Source of the DNA: Pseudomonas capeferrum
GTDB taxonomy: Bacteria; Pseudomonadota; Gammaproteobacteria; Pseudomonadales; Pseudomonadaceae
Direction: 5' to 3'
NCBI RefSeq assembly: GCF_013523055.1
Contig: NZ_JAAMQM010000013.1
Span: 62,001-126,000, forward strand
Length of the DNA stretch: 64,000 bases
Under the pieces are notes generated by a model that worked only from the letters and a program-made list of their open reading frames with translations, did no database searches and was not told where the DNA came from. Below, piece after piece: positions 60,543 to 64,000 of the stretch. Position 1 is the stretch's first letter, and every line of letters begins with the position of its first letter. Position numbers and translations under genes: made by a program.

Positions 60543-63500
60543 CTACTGCGCCACGGCCGTGGTCGGCGGTGCTTCGTTGGTCACCCGCAGCAGCCCCCAC
60601 AACCCCGAGGCATTGCCGTAGGCGGCGTAGTCGCGGAATACATAGTCGCCCGGCACCGCGTTCATCCCCCCGGCGCTTGGCAACATGAAGCTGAAGTGCG
60701 CCGCGGGCAGCACGCTTTCCTGGGCGCCGATGTAGATCGACATCGGGTTGTAGCCAAAGCGCACCGAGCCGATCCCCGGCAGGCCCAGCGGATGGCCATC
60801 GAGGTCATTCTTCTCGGCCTGGTAGGCATGCAGCGGCCACAGGTGCCCATCGAGCTGGTAGGTGATGCCACGGCTGCCGCCACTGGGCATCAGCACATGG
60901 CTGCGCAGCGGCTGACCAGGCTTGGCCCAGAGCACCGGTGTCTGCGGGTCGCCGCCGACCAGGGCGTTGCTGTAGGCCATGTGGGCATTCGGTACATCGG
61001 CGAAGCCGTTGCCGTTGGCGTGGCCGAACGGAGCGTCCGGCGCCAGGCCGAAGCGCAGCCACAGCGGCTCGGTCTTGTAGTTCAGCGCCATGTTGCCGTT
61101 GTCTTTCGGGTCGCCTGGCACGCCATTGCCTTCAGTCGCGATGCCTTCCACCGGCCGCCCGTCGGCCCAGCGCATGTTCAACGCCCGCTGCCACACGGTG
61201 ACGAAGTCGCGGTAGGCCGGCTGACCGCTGACCTGTACCGTGGCCGAAGCGCGACTGGCGCTATCCTCGGTCCAGGTAGCCGTCTGCGGCAGGATGGTCA
61301 TGGCGCCCACCAACCCCTTCTGCGGTTGCTTGATGACATCCGCCGGGGTCAGGTTGAGCCCGCCGAACTCGATCGCCGTGGTGTTGATGTTGTCCACGGT
61401 GCGGCCCAGCTGGATCACCGGCTTGCCTTCACGCTCCAGGTGCCCGGCGTAGTATTGGTACACCTTGCTCGGGTAGGCTCCGGTGCTGCCGGCACGCGGG
61501 GGCACGGTCTGCGACGGGTTGAGACCGATGTTGGTGCCGTCGGACTTGGTGATGTCGTAGCTGAGCAGCTGGGCGTGCAGGCCGATATGGCTGGAAGGCC
61601 GCATCAGGTTGTTGTTGAACGCCGTGGAGCCTTCGCTGCCGTTACGATCGCGCTTGACCAAGTTCTGCATCACTGCGGTGCTGGCCAGGTCCGGCATCAC
61701 CAGCGGCAGACGGTTTTCCAGGGTGACACTGATGCAGTCCCCTGCGTTGGCGCGCAGGACCAGGGGCTCGACCGGCACGCCGGGCTTGAGCTTGCCAGTG
61801 ATCGGGTCAAGGTCGGCCTTGCGCACGTAGAGCACGGCGGTCGGGTCATGCAGCGGAGCACTGTGGCCGCCGACCGTGAAGCTGATGCCCTCCTCTTCGT
61901 CGAAGACGGTGGTTTGCGGGATACTGGTCTTGCGACTGTTGAACACCAGGGTGCCGCCATTGGCCTTGAGCGGTCCGCCGACATGCTGGCCGATGCCGGC
62001 CGGGTCGCTGATGCTCACCCCGTGACGGTTCTCCAGAATGTCGTTGGCCAGGGCGGCGACGATCTCGTAGCTGCGCTTGACCGTGGGACGCGTGCCGATG
62101 CCGTTGGGATTGGCCGTGGTGCGTGGGCAGATGCCGTCGAAGGCGACCGTGTTGCGCATGGCCACCGGTTGCGGGTTGTTGGACAGCGCGAACAGGTCGC
62201 CGCGCTGGGCGGTGTAGTTGCGCATGACGCCCCAGATGCCGTTCCAGTAGCCTTCCAGCGAGGCATCGAGGGCGTACAGGTAGTCACCATTGATGGCGGC
62301 GGAGCTGGAGATCATCGACACCGGCGCCATGAAGCCCATCTGTTCGGAGATACCGATCATCTGCGAGGCTTTCCAGCCCGAGTTGGAGCTGCTGCCGAAG
62401 CCGGAGCCGTTCTGCAGCCATTTCACGCCGTGCAGGGTGACGTTGTGTTCCTCCTCGTGTCCGCCGGCGTGCATGCGCAGACGCACGTTGTCGCCCGAAT
62501 AGGTGCGCAGCATCGGCGTAAAGGGGTCACCGGGTTCGCTGCCTTTGTTGATGTGCGGTGGGAACAGCGTGGTGCCCCCGGTCGGCCCGACGGCCGAGGT
62601 GATCGCCGATGGCGCCAGGTTCATCGCCGGAATCGCCCGGTCGGTACGGCTCTGCATGGCATAGGCCAGGTCTCCGGCCAGGCCATCGGCCTGCATGCCC
62701 CGCTTGCCGTCCGGAGCGACCTTGTTGGGGTCGAACACCCGCAGCGCCAAGGGTTCGTTGCGGTAGTTGACGACGAACATGCCGGGGTCATCCACCGAGA
62801 TCGCCTGTGGGCATGGCCGGGTCGGGCAGCCTGGGTTGAGGCCACCACGGGATTCGACCACCGACTCCAGCAGGTTCGAGGCCTTCTGCCGCACAGGGGG
62901 GTTGATGGCGTAGCGGAAGCTGTCGGGCGTGGCCGGGTAGGACTGCGGGTTGGGCACCCCATCCGGGCCGGCGCCGACATACACGCCCGCCTCATAGGCA
63001 TGCTGGAAGTCGCTGTATTCCAGGAAGAACTCGCGATAGCTGTCGTTGCGGCCGTCGCCATCGTGGTCCCCGGTCTGGATCACCGCTTGCCACGAGGTCG
63101 GACCACCGTCCTGGCGGGTTGCCGGGTTGTACAGTTTCTCGCCGGTCTCGGCGTGGTACCAGGTGGAGTTGGCCGGTTCGGCCAGCACCGTGGCATACAG
63201 GCCCAGTTGCTGATGGGTCGATGGGCCGAGGTGGTCGTGGGTGAAGATGGTCCCCAGGCCACGGTCGACGTTGTGGACGTTGACCAGCGGGTCGGCGAAC
63301 CAGCGCTGCATGGCCGTCCGCGCACCCAGCCAGTCACCCCTGCCGAAGCGGCCGAAGTAAGGATGCTGCTTGGCTTTCGGGCATTCGGCGCTGCCGTCGC
63401 GAGCATCGCTTTCGGTGCAACCGTTGAACGCGCGGATGGCGTGAATGCGTTCGACCACGCTACCGGGCGAAAGGATGCCGTCCTCGTAGTTCCAGCCGTT

Positions 63501-64000
63501 GGCCGCGCCGTCCGCCGCAGTCAGGTCCCACTTGGGCAGGTGGATATGCTGGCCGATCACGTCGGTCGGGGTGCGGACCTGGTAGTCGTCCATCTCGTAG
63601 ACCGAAGGGATCAGGTTGGTGTGCTGGTACTGGGTGCAGTCGAAGGTGTTCATGCGCATCACCAGCGGCTCTGGCGGACGCTGTTTGGTGATCACCGGCC
63701 AGGCGTCTTCCCAGAGTGCGATGATGCGCGCTTGCGGGAAGTGGTAGCCGACTTTGTTGTACACCGCGTCGAACTGGATGTTGGCCCCCTTGTAGATGCG
63801 TGGGCGGTCGGCCGTGAAGGTGGATGCGCCGCGGAAGTTGATAGCGCCCTGGCCTTCGCCGCTGAAGTACTCGCCCGCGCCGGAAGACTGGGTCAGGCGT
63901 TTGCCGCGGTCGTCCATGCACGGCTCGTAGAACGGCGCGCCGGCAACGGGTGGCGCACCGTTGGTGCGGAAGTTGCGCGGTACCGGCTGGCTGCCCGGGA
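60543..64000 (-). CDS. Large multicopper oxidase of the Mn-oxidase (MofA/McoA) type, N-terminus beyond window
   Basis: At least 1,151 codons are visible; the frame is open through position 64000, so the ATG at 63917 is internal (upstream codons read NFRTNGAPPVAGAPFYEPC). Copper-ligand segments are GQHIHLPKWD, FTHDHLGPSTHQQLG, MHAGGHEEEHNVTLHGVKW, SHIGLHAQLL and QLDGHLWPLHAYQ. Their order is spread over a very long chain, as in bacterial Mn(II) oxidases, unlike 500-residue laccases. SCO chaperones, a cytochrome c and a dedicated secretion cluster downstream fit an exported oxidase. Mn(II) is the favoured substrate by family; not proven here. Confidence 0.82.
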   Translation of the reverse strand, partial: PGSQPVPRNFRTNGAPPVAGAPFYEPCMDDRGKRLTQSSGAGEYFSGEGQGAINFRGASTFTADRPRIYKGANIQFDAVYNKVGYHFPQARIIALWEDAWPVITKQRPPEPLVMRMNTFDCTQYQHTNLIPSVYEMDDYQVRTPTDVIGQHIHLPKWDLTAADGAANGWNYEDGILSPGSVVERIHAIRAFNGCTESDARDGSAECPKAKQHPYFGRFGRGDWLGARTAMQRWFADPLVNVHNVDRGLGTIFTHDHLGPSTHQQLGLYATVLAEPANSTWYHAETGEKLYNPATRQDGGPTSWQAVIQTGDHDGDGRNDSYREFFLEYSDFQHAYEAGVYVGAGPDGVPNPQSYPATPDSFRYAINPPVRQKASNLLESVVESRGGLNPGCPTRPCPQAISVDDPGMFVVNYRNEPLALRVFDPNKVAPDGKRGMQADGLAGDLAYAMQSRTDRAIPAMNLAPSAITSAVGPTGGTTLFPPHINKGSEPGDPFTPMLRTYSGDNVRLRMHAGGHEEEHNVTLHGVKWLQNGSGFGSSSNSGWKASQMIGISEQMGFMAPVSMISSSAAINGDYLYALDASLEGYWNGIWGVMRNYTAQRGDLFALSNNPQPVAMRNTVAFDGICPRTTANPNGIGTRPTVKRSYEIVAALANDILENRHGVSISDPAGIGQHVGGPLKANGGTLVFNSRKTSIPQTTVFDEEEGISFTVGGHSAPLHDPTAVLYVRKADLDPITGKLKPGVPVEPLVLRANAGDCISVTLENRLPLVMPDLASTAVMQNLVKRDRNGSEGSTAFNNNLMRPSSHIGLHAQLLSYDITKSDGTNIGLNPSQTVPPRAGSTGAYPSKVYQYYAGHLEREGKPVIQLGRTVDNINTTAIEFGGLNLTPADVIKQPQKGLVGAMTILPQTATWTEDSASRASATVQVSGQPAYRDFVTVWQRALNMRWADGRPVEGIATEGNGVPGDPKDNGNMALNYKTEPLWLRFGLAPDAPFGHANGNGFADVPNAHMAYSNALVGGDPQTPVLWAKPGQPLRSHVLMPSGGSRGITYQLDGHLWPLHAYQAEKNDLDGHPLGLPGIGSVRFGYNPMSIYIGAQESVLPAAHFSFMLPSAGGMNAVPGDYVFRDYAAYGNASGLWGLLRVTNEAPPTTAVAQ

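Noticed and set aside
58901-60688. 595-codon plus-strand frame opposite the beta-propeller gene
   Set aside because: Complementary-strand artefact of a well-conserved YVTN-repeat protein.
1-64000. tRNA or rRNA genes, integrase, plasmid or prophage signals
   Set aside because: I looked for tRNA-like cloverleaf sequence and for phage or integrase proteins and found none I could support.

Overview
The window looks like a chromosomal segment of a Pseudomonas of the P. putida type. This inference rests on high GC, GC-rich REP-type palindromes, adjacent phenylacetate and homoprotocatechuate catabolic genes, and ATGA-coupled operons. It divides into three parts: aromatic catabolism with housekeeping and stress genes (1-35 kb), a decayed repeat-rich stretch (35.7-45.2 kb), and one long minus-strand block (45.3 kb to the right edge) for a secretion machine and a copper oxidase.

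1-6 kb is the edge of a phenylacetate catabolon: paaG (cut by the window edge), paaF (broken by a 1-base frameshift), paaY, the repressor paaX, then feaR and feaB, which turn phenylacetaldehyde into phenylacetate. An LctP-family permease follows (6.3-8 kb). 8.2-12.3 kb is an Att-type ABC operon with a CrtC/AttH-like lipoprotein. 12.5-16.1 kb holds an EAL phosphodiesterase, a TrmH-type RNA methyltransferase, a glyoxalase-fold protein and a RIO1-like kinase. 16.2-20.8 kb is a sulfide detoxification unit: a FisR-type sigma-54 activator divergent from persulfide dioxygenase, sulfide:quinone reductase and a TauE exporter, with helically phased ACTGCCA repeats between them.

20.8-34.5 kb is the 4-hydroxyphenylacetate/homoprotocatechuate cluster: two HpaR repressors, HpaA, the meta-cleavage operon hpaG1-G2-E-D-F-X-H-I, and the Acinetobacter-type two-component hydroxylase whose reductase carries a MarR-like tail. 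AT-rich GTTAAC/ATTAAC dyads lie before several of these genes. An LLM-family flavoprotein follows.

35.7-45.2 kb contains six pseudogenes (tyramine-oxidase subunit B/ornithine cyclodeaminase-like, two GNATs, a VOC protein, an MFS transporter and a LysR regulator), two small secreted proteins, an intact MFS transporter, alkB, several long inverted repeats, and a four-copy tandem array of a unit of about 370 bp.

45.3-64 kb is the most interesting part. Read on the minus strand it starts (beyond the right edge) with a large multicopper oxidase of the bacterial Mn-oxidase (MofA/McoA) kind. It continues with a beta-propeller protein, two SCO copper chaperones, a cytochrome c/periplasmic-binding fusion and a SurA-like chaperone. 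After a 260-bp gap with a good sigma-54 promoter come a lone response regulator, a GspE ATPase, PilM-, PilN-, PilO- and GspC/PilP-like proteins, a TPR-secretin lipoprotein, three pseudopilins, and, coupled to them by ATGA overlaps, the curli secretion genes csgE, csgF and csgG without any curli subunit. No gspF, prepilin peptidase or csgA/B is present. I interpret this as a hybrid type II secretion/curli-type export locus associated with copper-oxidase secretion; function is inferred from gene content only.
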